Shown one piece after another: positions 26,201 through 35,430 of a stretch of DNA of 62,840 nt (position 1 is the stretch's first letter; each line of letters begins with the position of its first letter). The position numbers were made by a program, and so were the translations under genes. The notes beneath the pieces were generated by a model. That model searched no databases and had not been told where the DNA came from. It saw only the letters and a program-made list of their open reading frames with translations. Origin of the DNA: RFPI01 sp964398195. Its GTDB lineage: Bacteria > Pseudomonadota > Gammaproteobacteria > Burkholderiales > Methylophilaceae. The stretch covers positions 1-62,840 of the forward strand of contig CAYNLW010000004.1 in the NCBI GenBank assembly GCA_964398195.1, read 5' to 3'.

Positions 26201-27751
26201 ATGAAAAATAATTTTGATTTGCAAAATTGGATTAATAAAATTGAACATCTTCCAAGCGCAAAATTAATTTCATTTCTTACAATAATTTCTGGAATCATTA
26301 CTTTTAGAATTAATTACATTCATGCTGGGTGGATTAATCCTGATAGCGTAATTTATTTAGAGGCGGCAAAATATTTTCTCTCTGGAGATTATCAAACTGC
26401 TTTATCGATTTATAACTGGCCTCTTTATTCTCTATTGATTGCATTGATAAGTAAAATCACTGATACATCAGTTATTTTTTCTGCGCAAACACTGTCACTT
26501 GTTTTTTTTATGACCAGCTGTTATTGCTTTCTTAGTTGTATAAATTTACTCAATAGAAAAAGCAATTTATCAATCCTTGTTGGCGCAATCATTCTTTTTG
26601 GCACCAGCTATATTGTTGGTGATGTATTACCCATGCTGATGCGCGATCAAGGGTATTGGGCATTTTATCTTTTAGGCATATACACACTACTTAAATTCTT
26701 TGACCAACCGTCATGGAAGCTCGGTGCTTTATGGCAGCTAAGTATTATTTTGGCGATACTTTTTAGAGTCGAAGGCGTTTTCAGCATCCTCTTGCCAAGC
26801 ATTTTTATTGCTTGTTCTAAACAAAGCCATAGTAAACAGATGGCGTGGCTCAAGGCCAACTTTATATTTTTATTTTCACTTTTTATTATAATTTTTTGCT
26901 CTGTATTTTTTGACTTAAGCCTACTTGGCAGGCTACAAGAACTCTCCCCTCAAAGCGTAATAAGCTCTTATAGCCATAAATTAATCAAGCATTCTGACAT
27001 CATGTCAAAACAGGTTTTAGGCCATTACTTGCAGGAATATTCTTTATTAATTTTGATATTTGGATTGATTTTAGTCGCTGTGATTAAAAATATAATTTGC
27101 GCAGGTATTTTCAACTCGATCTTTTTCTTAAAATTTTTAAAAGATATCAAGAAAATATCCCCTCAACAATTACTGCTCATTATTGGAATTTCAGTTTGTT
27201 TTGTAATTTCCCTAGTTATTATTAGCAAGGTATTTGTCCTATCAAGTCGTTATATTATCCCTTTAGCGTTTTTAATTATGATGTTTTCTGCTTGTGAGAT
27301 AAGTAATCAGTTAACCAAACAGAATCGAAATATAATCAAAAATATAATTTTGGTTATCTTAGCAATTAACCTAATAACGTTAATGAACAATTTATGGAAT
27401 AAACCAAGTGGATTTGATTTCAGATTTCAAGCTAGCAGTTGGTTAAAAAAATATAATCAAGATAATTCGCCTGTCTATATCAATGATGTTCGCGTTGCCT
27501 TCTTTTACAATGACCCTGAATTGTTATTAAAAATTACCAAGTATAGAAAAAATAAAAACCTGTTTATTAACCCAAAGATTGATTTACTGGATAATTATCA
27601 ATACATCATGGTTTTTAACACTAAGCAAAATAATCAACTCTATCAATCTATAAGACGTCATCCTAAGCAATTTAGAGAACTTAAAAACTTTGTTAATGAT
27701 AATAAAGAGAAACAAGTAACTATTTTTGAAAAGATTTCCAATATCAATTAG
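26201..27751 (+). CDS. Polytopic membrane protein, GT-C-like glycosyltransferase candidate
   Basis: A 516-residue protein with at least nine hydrophobic segments and a C-terminal soluble tail (about 405-516). After the first membrane helix it has NPDSVIYLEAAKYFLSGDY, which resembles the acidic first-loop motif of GT-C/ArnT/PMT-type transferases that use polyprenyl-linked sugars. No exact family can be named. The gene is visibly AT-rich compared with waaF before it and the HAD gene after the next one, and uses A/T-ending codons, so recent transfer is likely. Together with the pyruvyltransferase-like gene downstream it probably modifies surface glycan or LPS core. The ribosome-binding site is weak. 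Confidence 0.7.
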   Translation: MKNNFDLQNWINKIEHLPSAKLISFLTIISGIITFRINYIHAGWINPDSVIYLEAAKYFLSGDYQTALSIYNWPLYSLLIALISKITDTSVIFSAQTLSLVFFMTSCYCFLSCINLLNRKSNLSILVGAIILFGTSYIVGDVLPMLMRDQGYWAFYLLGIYTLLKFFDQPSWKLGALWQLSIILAILFRVEGVFSILLPSIFIACSKQSHSKQMAWLKANFIFLFSLFIIIFCSVFFDLSLLGRLQELSPQSVISSYSHKLIKHSDIMSKQVLGHYLQEYSLLILIFGLILVAVIKNIICAGIFNSIFFLKFLKDIKKISPQQLLLIIGISVCFVISLVIISKVFVLSSRYIIPLAFLIMMFSACEISNQLTKQNRNIIKNIILVILAINLITLMNNLWNKPSGFDFRFQASSWLKKYNQDNSPVYINDVRVAFFYNDPELLLKITKYRKNKNLFINPKIDLLDNYQYIMVFNTKQNNQLYQSIRRHPKQFRELKNFVNDNKEKQVTIFEKISNIN

Positions 27752-27800
27752 CTATCAATTATTATTTCAATCTTTAATTGATTAAGAATCTATATAAGCT

Positions 27801-28691
27801 GTGAAAACATACGTATTGTCATATCAAGGTTACAAACATAATTTCCGAATCAATTTAGGGGATGAAATTCAAAGTATTGCTGCAATGAATTTATTACCTT
27901 CTTGTGATGGAATGATATCAAGAGAGGCACTTAATGAAGTTCAAGAAAAATGTATTGTTTCCTTGAATGGTTTTTTTATGTCTTCCTCAAATTGGCCGCC
28001 GTCTGATAAGGTAATTCCAATACCGTTTGCTTTTCATATTGCGAAAAAATCCAAAGAGATTATTTGCAGCCCACAGGGTTTGGAATATTTAAAGCGATAC
28101 CAACCAATAGGCTGTCGCGATCAAGGAACGGCGGAGATTCTTCAAAAGCATGGCTTAACAGCTTACTTTAGTCGTTGTGTCACCTTAACATTACCTAAAA
28201 GACCATTATTAGACTCTCAAAATAAAGTGTGTATCGTTGGGCTAAACCCATCTTTTCACAAGCTTATTCCTCACCATCTAAAGAAAAATGCTGTAATAAT
28301 CAATCAATCTAACCTTCATTTACCCTTAGTGACCCCACAACAAAAAATGCAATTAGCTGAAAATCTGCTTGATTTCTATAAAAATCATGCGAGCCTAGTC
28401 ATCACCCAAAAAATTCATTGCGCTATGCCATGCATAGCAATGGGGATTCCAGTGATATTTTTATGGGACAGTTTGAAAAAAAATGATTATCGGATAAAAA
28501 CTTTGGATGGCTTATGCAAGATTCATTACGTTAATCCTTATCTCGCTGAAATCCCCTTATTGAGGAACTTTATTTCTAGAAAGATAGATTGGAATCCAAA
28601 GATAATAGACATAGAGCCTATTAAAAAAACTATTACTAAAAATTATTTAGAGGCTTATAAAATTGCCTGTGAACGATTTGCCGAAAATTAA
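27801..28691 (+). CDS. Polysaccharide pyruvyl transferase family protein
   Basis: A 296-residue protein of the PF04230 (WcaK/CsaB-like) type. Supporting segments are the N-terminal NLGDEIQSIAAMNLLP, the PIGCRDQGTAEILQKHGL motif followed by AYFSRCVTLTLPKR, and the late ITQKIHCAMPCIAMGIPVIF segment with its conserved histidine. Family members add pyruvate ketals to sugars or act as related glycan transferases. The start codon is GTG at 27801. Base composition is AT-rich like the preceding gene, so both probably arrived together. The stop codon overlaps that of the convergent HAD gene (TTAA, 28688-28691). Confidence 0.85.
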   Translation: MKTYVLSYQGYKHNFRINLGDEIQSIAAMNLLPSCDGMISREALNEVQEKCIVSLNGFFMSSSNWPPSDKVIPIPFAFHIAKKSKEIICSPQGLEYLKRYQPIGCRDQGTAEILQKHGLTAYFSRCVTLTLPKRPLLDSQNKVCIVGLNPSFHKLIPHHLKKNAVIINQSNLHLPLVTPQQKMQLAENLLDFYKNHASLVITQKIHCAMPCIAMGIPVIFLWDSLKKNDYRIKTLDGLCKIHYVNPYLAEIPLLRNFISRKIDWNPKIIDIEPIKKTITKNYLEAYKIACERFAEN

Positions 28692-29380
28692 TGATGTGTA
28701 TATTTGTCATCTAATAACTGACCCAAGTTATTCATCACAGTGATATTGCTCTCCCGACAGAAGCCCTGCCACTCCTGCATATCCGTCCAATCAGTTAAAA
28801 ATACAAAGTCCAGCCCTGCGGCGCTGGCGGCTTGGAAATCATAACGGCTATCGCCGATAAATAAAGCGGGTTGCACAATATTGCCGTTTTGCATTTCTCT
28901 CGCTAGCACCTGATCTTTATTATCTGGGCTGCCGAAAATACCTCCGGGGAAATAATCGCTTAGGCCTCTTAGCTGAAAAATTTTCCTCAGTTCCACTTGA
29001 TCGCCGCCCGATAAAATCATCCATTTCGCTGACTTGCTAGCGGCGCGCAAAGCGTCTAAATGCGGTGAGATGGTGCAGTTTAATAAACGCTGTTGCACTT
29101 CCACGGTGAAGCGCTCTAACAGGCCATGCATGGCCTGCTCAGTGACTGGCTGCTGCATAATTTCACGCAAAAAAAATTCAAATTTTGGATAACGCGAAAT
29201 ACCGCCGAGTTTTATATGATGCTGCACCAATTGTTCCGCTTGCTGCGCGCTAGCACCAACGCTTAAAGCGACTTGCCTGTAGGCGTCTATCTTGGCGCCA
29301 TTGGAATCTAGCACCACGCCATCGCAGTCGAATACTATGCTGTGATAGTTGGAAAGTGGGTATTTCAAGGCCAACCTCAA
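28688..29380 (-). CDS. HAD-superfamily phosphatase
   Basis: A 230-residue haloacid dehalogenase-fold hydrolase. Motif I is VFDCDGVVLDSN, with the nucleophile and acid/base aspartates. Motif II is ILSGGD, and motif IV is IGDSRYDFQAASAAGLDFVFLT. The cap domain is alpha-helical, as in phosphoglycolate phosphatase-like members. The substrate cannot be read from sequence. Its place between sugar-metabolism and LPS genes suggests a sugar phosphate, and it might supply the heptose bisphosphate phosphatase activity for which no gmhB neighbour is seen; that is speculation. Its base composition matches the bulk of the window, unlike the two genes before it. Confidence 0.85.
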   Translation of the reverse strand: MRLALKYPLSNYHSIVFDCDGVVLDSNGAKIDAYRQVALSVGASAQQAEQLVQHHIKLGGISRYPKFEFFLREIMQQPVTEQAMHGLLERFTVEVQQRLLNCTISPHLDALRAASKSAKWMILSGGDQVELRKIFQLRGLSDYFPGGIFGSPDNKDQVLAREMQNGNIVQPALFIGDSRYDFQAASAAGLDFVFLTDWTDMQEWQGFCRESNITVMNNLGQLLDDKYTHH

Positions 29381-29448
29381 TTCAAAGCGAAAATGGAATG
29401 CGAGCGGACAAAAGTCTTATATATCTTTGCTCGTTTTCACTTATGTCA

Positions 29449-29481
29449 TAAAAAAGGCTTTATGCAACTGCATAAAGCCTT
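29449..29481 (-). terminator. Rho-independent terminator after eda
   Basis: On the minus strand a perfect 12-pair stem (AAGGCTTTATGC / GCATAAAGCCTT) with a four-base loop at 29454-29481 runs into a T-rich tail. It ends the edd-eda unit. Confidence 0.9.
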
Positions 29482-29497
29482 ATAAAAAATTCAATGC

Positions 29498-30127
29498 TTA
29501 AGCTGCCGCTTTAATCGCGCTAGCTTGTTTCGCCAGCTTGGTAATATGCGCCCAATCGCCTTTAGATACTGCATCGGCTGGGGTTAACCAAGTGCCACCA
29601 CACACTACCACATTGGGCAATGCCAAGAACTGAGAAGCCGATTCAACGGTAACACCACCGGTGGGGCAGAATTTGACATCAGCGAAAGGACCAGCAAAGC
29701 CTTTTAGCAGATTGATGCCACCTACTGCCACGGCAGGGAAAAGCTTAAGGAAATAATAGTCATCGGCGTTGGCCTGCATAATTTCCGAGCCTGTGGAAAC
29801 ACCAGGCAATAATGGCAAACCAATTTTTCTGGCATGCTGACCTAATTCATGGGTGTACCCTGGGCTCACGGCAAAGCTACAACCAGCATCTTTAGAGGCT
29901 TGCGCATCTTGCAAAGTGCGCACAGTGCCAGAACCTAAGATGGCATCAGGCACCGCTTTGGCAATCGCCTCTATGCCTTTTAAGGCACAAGCGGTGCGCA
30001 AAGTGACTTCTAATACGCGGATACCACCTGCCAGCAAGGCTTCTGCCATAGGCACGGCATCTTCAACACGATTGATTACGATCACTGGAATAACAGGGCC
30101 GTGTTTGGCTAAATCTAGAGTATTCAT
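29498..30127 (-). CDS. eda: KDPG aldolase (Entner-Doudoroff)
   Basis: Cleaves 2-keto-3-deoxy-6-phosphogluconate to pyruvate and glyceraldehyde-3-phosphate. The 209-residue class I aldolase has the Schiff-base lysine K128 in YYFLKLFP. The catalytic glutamate E40 lies in VLEVTLRT, and the phosphate-binding segments GSGTV and PTGGV are present. It lies downstream of edd on the same strand, separated by a short repeat array. In Methylophilaceae this pair serves the KDPG variant of the ribulose monophosphate cycle; in other bacteria it serves gluconate or glucose use. Confidence 0.97.
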   Translation of the reverse strand: MNTLDLAKHGPVIPVIVINRVEDAVPMAEALLAGGIRVLEVTLRTACALKGIEAIAKAVPDAILGSGTVRTLQDAQASKDAGCSFAVSPGYTHELGQHARKIGLPLLPGVSTGSEIMQANADDYYFLKLFPAVAVGGINLLKGFAGPFADVKFCPTGGVTVESASQFLALPNVVVCGGTWLTPADAVSKGDWAHITKLAKQASAIKAAA

Positions 30128-30164
30128 TAATGCTTTCTTTTTCCTAAAATTAAATTGTTTTGCA

Positions 30165-30220
30165 TAGTCGCTTGACTAAAGTCGCCTGACTATAGCCGTC
30201 TTACTAGAGCCAAGTGACTG
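30165..30220. repeat. 14-bp imperfect tandem repeats between edd and eda
   Basis: Four consecutive 14-base units resemble (T/A)AGTCGCyTGACTA: 30165-30178, 30179-30192, 30193-30206 and, most degenerate, 30207-30220. The last two run into the 3' end of edd including its stop codon. The array could reflect slippage duplication of the edd terminus. Confidence 0.6.
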
Positions 30221-32018
30221 CTCCCTCTTCAGCGGAGAGCACGTTTTTGCGCATACCGCCGAATAATTCTCGTCCTATATCATGCGCATTGCTAAAGCGT
30301 TTGGCATCATCTAATTCATCCACTTCACGCGCCTTCCAGACGTCCTCATCGACCAATGCGTTGAGCGTACCAGCCACGATATTGAGACGAATCAAATCGC
30401 CAGTGCGCACCTTGGCAATGGCACCGCCGGCCGAAGCTTCGGGTGATAAGTGTATCGCTGCCGGCACTTTGCCAGAGGCGCCACTCATACGTCCATCGGT
30501 CACAATCGCCACCTTAAAGCCTTTTTCTTGCAGCACGGACAAAGGTGGGGTGAGCTTATGTAGCTCAGGCATACCATTGGCCTTGGGACCTTGGAAACGC
30601 ACGACCGCGACGAAATCTTTTTCTAATTCGCCACGCTTAAAGGCTTCTAATAATTCCTCTTGCGCCTCAAATACGATGGCGGGTGCTTCAATAATAAAGC
30701 GGTCTTCTGGCACGGCCGAGCTCTTGATCACCGAACGACCTAAGTTGCCTTGCAATAAACGCAAGCCGCCAGAGGCGCTAAAGGGTTTAGAGGCTTTGCG
30801 CAAAATGGTCTCATCTGGACTTTCTTGTGGCAATTCCGTCCAAGTTAATTTTTCGCCGTCGGTGCTAGGTTTTTTGCAATAGTCGCGCAAACCGCCTATC
30901 ACCACGCTCTGCACGTCTTCATGCATAAAGCCACCTTCTATCAATTCGCGTATCACAAAGGCAGGGCCGCCAGCGTCTTGGAATTGATTCACGTCTGCTT
31001 TGCCATTGGGGTAAACACGCGCCAGCAAAGGCACCGCTTGCGATAATTTATTGAAATCTGCCCAATCGATAATAATCCCCGCCGCACGCGCCACCGCCAC
31101 CCAATGGATGCAGTGATTGGTGCTGCCGCCTGTGGCCAACAGCGCCACCATGGCATTGACGATGACTTTTTCATCAACCATTTTGCCTATCGGCATATAG
31201 CGATTATTCAATGTGTTTTCTAACACCACACGCACCGATTCACGGGTTAAACAAGCACGCAAAGGATCATGTGGGTGAACAAAAGCAGCCCCCGGAATAT
31301 GCAAGCCCATGGCTTCTAATAACATTTGATTACTATTGGCAGTGCCGTAGAAGGTACAAGTGCCGGGGCCATGGTAGGCAGCTGATTCAGAATCTAATAA
31401 CTCTTTACGACCGACCAAGCCTTGCGCATATTTCTCGCGCACCTTGGATTTTTCTGTGTTATCCAAGCCCGTACTCATAGGGCCTGCCGGCACAAATACG
31501 CAAGGCAGATGGCCGAAATGTAATGCGCCTATCAGCAAGCCCGGCACAATTTTGTCACACACACCCAGCAATAAAGCGGCATCAAACACATCATGCGATA
31601 AAGCCACCGCGGTTGACATGGCAATCACATCGCGCGAGAACAAGCTTAATTCCATGCCTGGTTCACCTTGGGTAATGCCGTCACACATGGCTGGTACACC
31701 ACCTGCCACTTGGGCGGTCGCGCCGTATTTGTAGGCTTCGGCACGAATCACATCGGGGAAGCCAGCATACGGTTGGTGTGCCGACAACATATCGTTATAG
31801 GCAGTGACTATGCCGATATTCGGGGCTTTTTCCACCAATACTTTGAATTTGTCTTGTTGCGGCATGGCTGCAAAGGCGTGTGCCACATTGGCGCAACCCA
31901 TGCGGTCAGCGCCACGATTACGCTGCGACATTTTTTCTAAGCGTTGCAAATAAGCATGACGCGTGGGCGCGCTACGCTCTCTGATACGCTCGGTGACTTC
32001 ACTAAGAATATGTTTCAT
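30204..32018 (-). CDS. edd: 6-Phosphogluconate dehydratase
   Basis: Dehydrates 6-phosphogluconate to KDPG, the first dedicated Entner-Doudoroff step. The 604-residue protein belongs to the IlvD/Edd family with a labile [4Fe-4S] cluster. Cysteine-bearing family motifs are GVPAMCDGITQGEPGMELS, LLGVCDKIVPGL and GPGTCTFYGTANSNQ. The C-terminal part has VTDGRMSGASGKVPAAIHL. It is upstream of eda. The carbamoyltransferase gene lies upstream on the same strand, 105 bases away, without a convincing terminator, so edd may also receive read-through. Confidence 0.97.
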   Translation of the reverse strand: MKHILSEVTERIRERSAPTRHAYLQRLEKMSQRNRGADRMGCANVAHAFAAMPQQDKFKVLVEKAPNIGIVTAYNDMLSAHQPYAGFPDVIRAEAYKYGATAQVAGGVPAMCDGITQGEPGMELSLFSRDVIAMSTAVALSHDVFDAALLLGVCDKIVPGLLIGALHFGHLPCVFVPAGPMSTGLDNTEKSKVREKYAQGLVGRKELLDSESAAYHGPGTCTFYGTANSNQMLLEAMGLHIPGAAFVHPHDPLRACLTRESVRVVLENTLNNRYMPIGKMVDEKVIVNAMVALLATGGSTNHCIHWVAVARAAGIIIDWADFNKLSQAVPLLARVYPNGKADVNQFQDAGGPAFVIRELIEGGFMHEDVQSVVIGGLRDYCKKPSTDGEKLTWTELPQESPDETILRKASKPFSASGGLRLLQGNLGRSVIKSSAVPEDRFIIEAPAIVFEAQEELLEAFKRGELEKDFVAVVRFQGPKANGMPELHKLTPPLSVLQEKGFKVAIVTDGRMSGASGKVPAAIHLSPEASAGGAIAKVRTGDLIRLNIVAGTLNALVDEDVWKAREVDELDDAKRFSNAHDIGRELFGGMRKNVLSAEEGAVTWL

Positions 32019-32123
32019 GATCTCAACCTAAAAAATTTAAAGCAAAAAAATCTTATTCACTCAATTATCCTGATTCAAACACTAATGGTCAAAAGGATAA
32101 CGACCCTAATTTCAATAGGGCGA

Positions 32124-33854
32124 TTAACTATTGGAATTGGCTTTGCTGACCAAGATATCTTCCATAATCAGATATTGCAGGTCGCAACCGAAGAACATAT
32201 TCAGCGCATCGGTAGGCGAGCACACCATAGGCTCACCACGACGATTTAACGAAGTATTTAACACCACCGGCACACCACGCAATTTTTCTAATTCCTTAAT
32301 CAATGCGTAATAGCGCGGATTGGTCTGCTCCGTCACAATCTGCGCGCGCGCCGTGCCGTCTTCATGCACCACTTCGGGAATACGCGATTTCCAATGCTCG
32401 GCCACATCAAAGGTAAAGGTCATATAGGGCGCAGGATGATCAGTTTGCAAAATGTCGCTGGCCACAGTGTCCAACATACTCGGACAAAACGGCCGCCAAC
32501 GCTCGCGGTATTTAATTTGCGCGTTAATTCTATCGGCCACACCTGCATGACTAGGGTCACCCAATATACTGCGACAACCCAAGGCGCGTGGACCAAATTC
32601 CATACGCCCTTGCAACCAAGCCAAAGGGTGGCCTTGCGCTAATAATTCGGCACCGGTTTTAGCGGCATTCTCTAAGCGTTGAAACAGGGGTTTTTCTGGG
32701 TGTTGCTGACAGGCTTGGATACATTGCTCAGTGCTGTAGCTTGGCCCTAGATAAGCGTGTTGCATGGGGGCAATCGACTCGCCTGCTAAGTGCGCGGCAT
32801 AAGTGGCGGCGCCTAGCGAAGTGCCATTATCGCCAGAAGCTGGCTGAACAAATAATTGTTTCACCCCAGGCAGCGCGATGATGCGTTGATTCAGCTTCAC
32901 ATTCAGTGCCACACCCCCCGCCATGGCAATACGACCGGTTTCACGAATGATATCGCCCAAATAATATTCAATCATCTCTAGCGCGATATCTTCCAGCAAG
33001 GCCTGCACAGCGGCGGCGTAGTGGATATAAGGATCATCAATCTCATCGCCTTGGCGCTTGGGTCCTAGCCAGTCGATGAGTTGTGGGGTGAAGTAATAGC
33101 CTTTGCCGTTTTCTTTGTAGCGGCGCAAACCGACCACATTGACCAAATGCGTATTAATCTTTAATTCGCCGTCTTTAAAGCTGGCCAAGCGCGATAAATC
33201 ATATTTTTTGGCATCGCCATAAGGCGCCATGCCCATCACCTTAAATTCGCCATCTAGCATTTCAAAGCCCAGATATTCGGTGATCGCACCATACATGCCG
33301 CCTAGCGAATCTGGGTCATAAAACTCTTTGATTTTGTGGATTTTGCCGTTTTCGCCGTAACCAAAAAAAGTGGTGGCGTATTCGCCCTTGCCATCAATCC
33401 CGACGATGGCGGTTTTTTCTTGAAAGCCGCTTAAATGATAGGCGCTAGAAGCGTGTGCCAAGTGATGTTCTACCGGCACAAATTGGGCATTGCTTAAGCC
33501 CAAGTCCTGCATCAATTGCAAAGACTTAGCACGGTTGCGTCTAAACCGACGATTGCCGTTGAATAGCGCGTCCAGCGCGCGATCTGGGGCATACCAATGG
33601 CGCTTGGCATAATGCCAGCGCGCCGCACTGCTTAAGGGGATTTCCGCGTAGGGGAAAGCCACGATATCCACTTGCTCAGGGCGCACACCGGCCTGTTGCA
33701 AACAGAATTTGGCGGCTTCATAGGGGAAACGATTTTTAGCATGCTTATCGCGTATAAAACGTTCTTCTTCCGCTGCCGCAATAAGCTTGCCATCGACCAA
33801 AATGGCGGCTGAAGCATCATGCCCAAGGGCACCGGACAAACCTAGCACTATCAT
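32124..33854 (-). CDS. NodU/CmcH-family O-carbamoyltransferase
   Basis: A 576-residue enzyme transferring a carbamoyl group from carbamoyl phosphate, via carbamoyl-adenylate in the family, to a sugar hydroxyl. The N-terminal Kae1/TsaD-like ASKHA part has LGLSGALGHDASAAILVDG, the EEERF segment and the metal/ATP-site HHLAHASSAYHLSGF. The C-terminal carbamoyl_trans_C part has GRMEFGPRALGCRSIL and NTSLNRRGEPMVCSP. Its neighbours are LPS core kinases and transferases. In Pseudomonas aeruginosa a related gene of the core cluster carbamoylates inner-core heptose, so the substrate here is probably heptose II or another core sugar. It is the last gene of a minus-strand run starting near 37943. Confidence 0.92.
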   Translation of the reverse strand: MIVLGLSGALGHDASAAILVDGKLIAAAEEERFIRDKHAKNRFPYEAAKFCLQQAGVRPEQVDIVAFPYAEIPLSSAARWHYAKRHWYAPDRALDALFNGNRRFRRNRAKSLQLMQDLGLSNAQFVPVEHHLAHASSAYHLSGFQEKTAIVGIDGKGEYATTFFGYGENGKIHKIKEFYDPDSLGGMYGAITEYLGFEMLDGEFKVMGMAPYGDAKKYDLSRLASFKDGELKINTHLVNVVGLRRYKENGKGYYFTPQLIDWLGPKRQGDEIDDPYIHYAAAVQALLEDIALEMIEYYLGDIIRETGRIAMAGGVALNVKLNQRIIALPGVKQLFVQPASGDNGTSLGAATYAAHLAGESIAPMQHAYLGPSYSTEQCIQACQQHPEKPLFQRLENAAKTGAELLAQGHPLAWLQGRMEFGPRALGCRSILGDPSHAGVADRINAQIKYRERWRPFCPSMLDTVASDILQTDHPAPYMTFTFDVAEHWKSRIPEVVHEDGTARAQIVTEQTNPRYYALIKELEKLRGVPVVLNTSLNRRGEPMVCSPTDALNMFFGCDLQYLIMEDILVSKANSNS

Positions 33855-33872
33855 TGATGATTTCTCTAAAAA

Positions 33873-35378
33873 TTATTTATTGATTGCAGATGATGGGCGG
33901 CTTAAGTCTGCCAAGCGCCAAGCAGGACTGTCTGCGTAGCGGGCGGCAAAAGCCGAAAACATGACATTATACAGGCTGTCATCTGCTTGCCAATTTGCAA
34001 ACAGTCTTTTCAGGTCGCGAATATGCGCTTTTAAGGCGCGAGGCGGGCAGCTATGCTGGCGCATACTGTCTAAATCCAATATCCACCACTGCTTCGCATG
34101 CCATTTAAAGTTATCTGCTTTGCAATCGCCATGCGCAATGCCGATTAACTGCAAGCGATAAAACAACTCTGCCAAACTGACTGCCGCTTGTGGCTGTTGG
34201 CGCTTAGGGATTTGCTCGGCAAACTGCTTCAGGCTTACCCCCTCGATAGTCTCGCTAAGGTAATAGGCCAGACTACGCCAACCGAATCGTCGCTTTTCTA
34301 GCAAAGCCAAAGGCTTGGGCGTGGCAATATTCAATAAACGCAATCTATGCGCATTCGCCCAAGATAAGGAGGCGCGCGTTGGGCGCCAAGCGCGACTAAG
34401 GCGGTGCAGAAAATTTTTGATGTTATAGCGTTTAATCACGCTATCCTGCTGCCCAATCCAGCCGCGCACCACGGTGCAAGTATTGCCCTGCTTTAAATAA
34501 TTTGGCTGAGCAAAAGCTTGTTGTAGCGCTTGTTGCAATTCAGCGCCAGTGATCGCCATATCACTGGCTATCCACATAGACCAGCCCTGCTGCCGCGCTA
34601 GGCGCACATCGCTGCACTGCCGAAATACTTTTTTATCTGCGTAATCATGCAGCATTTGCAAACGCAGCTTGCGCATCAATGCCAATAAACGCGCTTGTTG
34701 GCTGGCGCTAATAGGCGGCCAAGCGCGAATTTGGCAATACGCTTGCAAACAATCTGGCAGCGTTTGTTGCACACACAAGACCTCAAACTTGGCTAATAAA
34801 GTAGCCAGATTACGCAGGCTTTGCGCGACGCTGATGCGCTTGTAGTGCGCCACCGCATCGCCATCTAAGCTATAGACCTTCAGCGCCTGGCCTTGCTTGC
34901 TTTGCTGAATAAGGAAATTATTCGGGTGCATATCTTGTTGCAATAAGCCAGCCTGATGTTGTTTTGCCAGCGTGGCAGACAAAGCGATCAGCAAATCACG
35001 GCGCTGCGTTTGATCGGCTTGCTGAAAAAACTGTTGGGCATTTTGGCTGTTGCCTATGGCTTGCAAAATCAGCAACACCAACTGCGCTTGATGATACTGC
35101 GCTACTAGCGCAGGGCTAGCAATCTGTCCTTGTGCAAATAAAGCGATGCCACGCAAATCACGCTGCGCGTAGCGCTCGGCCTGAGCGCCTAAAAATGCCT
35201 TAACTACCACAGGCTTGCCTTGCCAGCGACCATGCAGCACCACACGCCGGTTTGGTAAGGCGCGCAGCACTTGCTGTAGATGCAGTTCGCCCTCTGGCAA
35301 GCGCAAGACAAAGGGCTGATGATAGCCTAGCGAGGCCTGAGATAAAGCGGCTAACTCTGCGTCATGCAGCTGACTCAT
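33873..35378 (-). CDS. Tandem LPS-kinase-like protein (two kinase domains)
   Basis: A 501-residue cytoplasmic protein with two kinase-fold halves of the InaA/WaaP type. In the first half the catalytic-loop motif is QQDMHPNNF (D149, N153/N154), with a metal motif LDGDA near 172-174. In the second half they are HGDCKADNF (H416, D418, N423) and ILDLDSM (about 433-439). Both catalytic aspartates are present, so both halves could be active. The Pseudomonas aeruginosa core cluster also has a gene of this double-kinase type beside the carbamoyltransferase. A role in phosphorylating inner-core sugars is inferred. It is 18 bases upstream of the carbamoyltransferase gene. Confidence 0.85.
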   Translation of the reverse strand: MSQLHDAELAALSQASLGYHQPFVLRLPEGELHLQQVLRALPNRRVVLHGRWQGKPVVVKAFLGAQAERYAQRDLRGIALFAQGQIASPALVAQYHQAQLVLLILQAIGNSQNAQQFFQQADQTQRRDLLIALSATLAKQHQAGLLQQDMHPNNFLIQQSKQGQALKVYSLDGDAVAHYKRISVAQSLRNLATLLAKFEVLCVQQTLPDCLQAYCQIRAWPPISASQQARLLALMRKLRLQMLHDYADKKVFRQCSDVRLARQQGWSMWIASDMAITGAELQQALQQAFAQPNYLKQGNTCTVVRGWIGQQDSVIKRYNIKNFLHRLSRAWRPTRASLSWANAHRLRLLNIATPKPLALLEKRRFGWRSLAYYLSETIEGVSLKQFAEQIPKRQQPQAAVSLAELFYRLQLIGIAHGDCKADNFKWHAKQWWILDLDSMRQHSCPPRALKAHIRDLKRLFANWQADDSLYNVMFSAFAARYADSPAWRLADLSRPSSAINK

Positions 35379-35430
35379 AGATTAAGCCCAAGCTGCCATT
35401 GCATAGATTGGATTGCTCGCACACAGGACA

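Noticed and set aside
32019..32123. Terminator between the carbamoyltransferase gene and edd
   Set aside because: The only stem found (CCCTA/TAGGG) is five base pairs and has no T tract.
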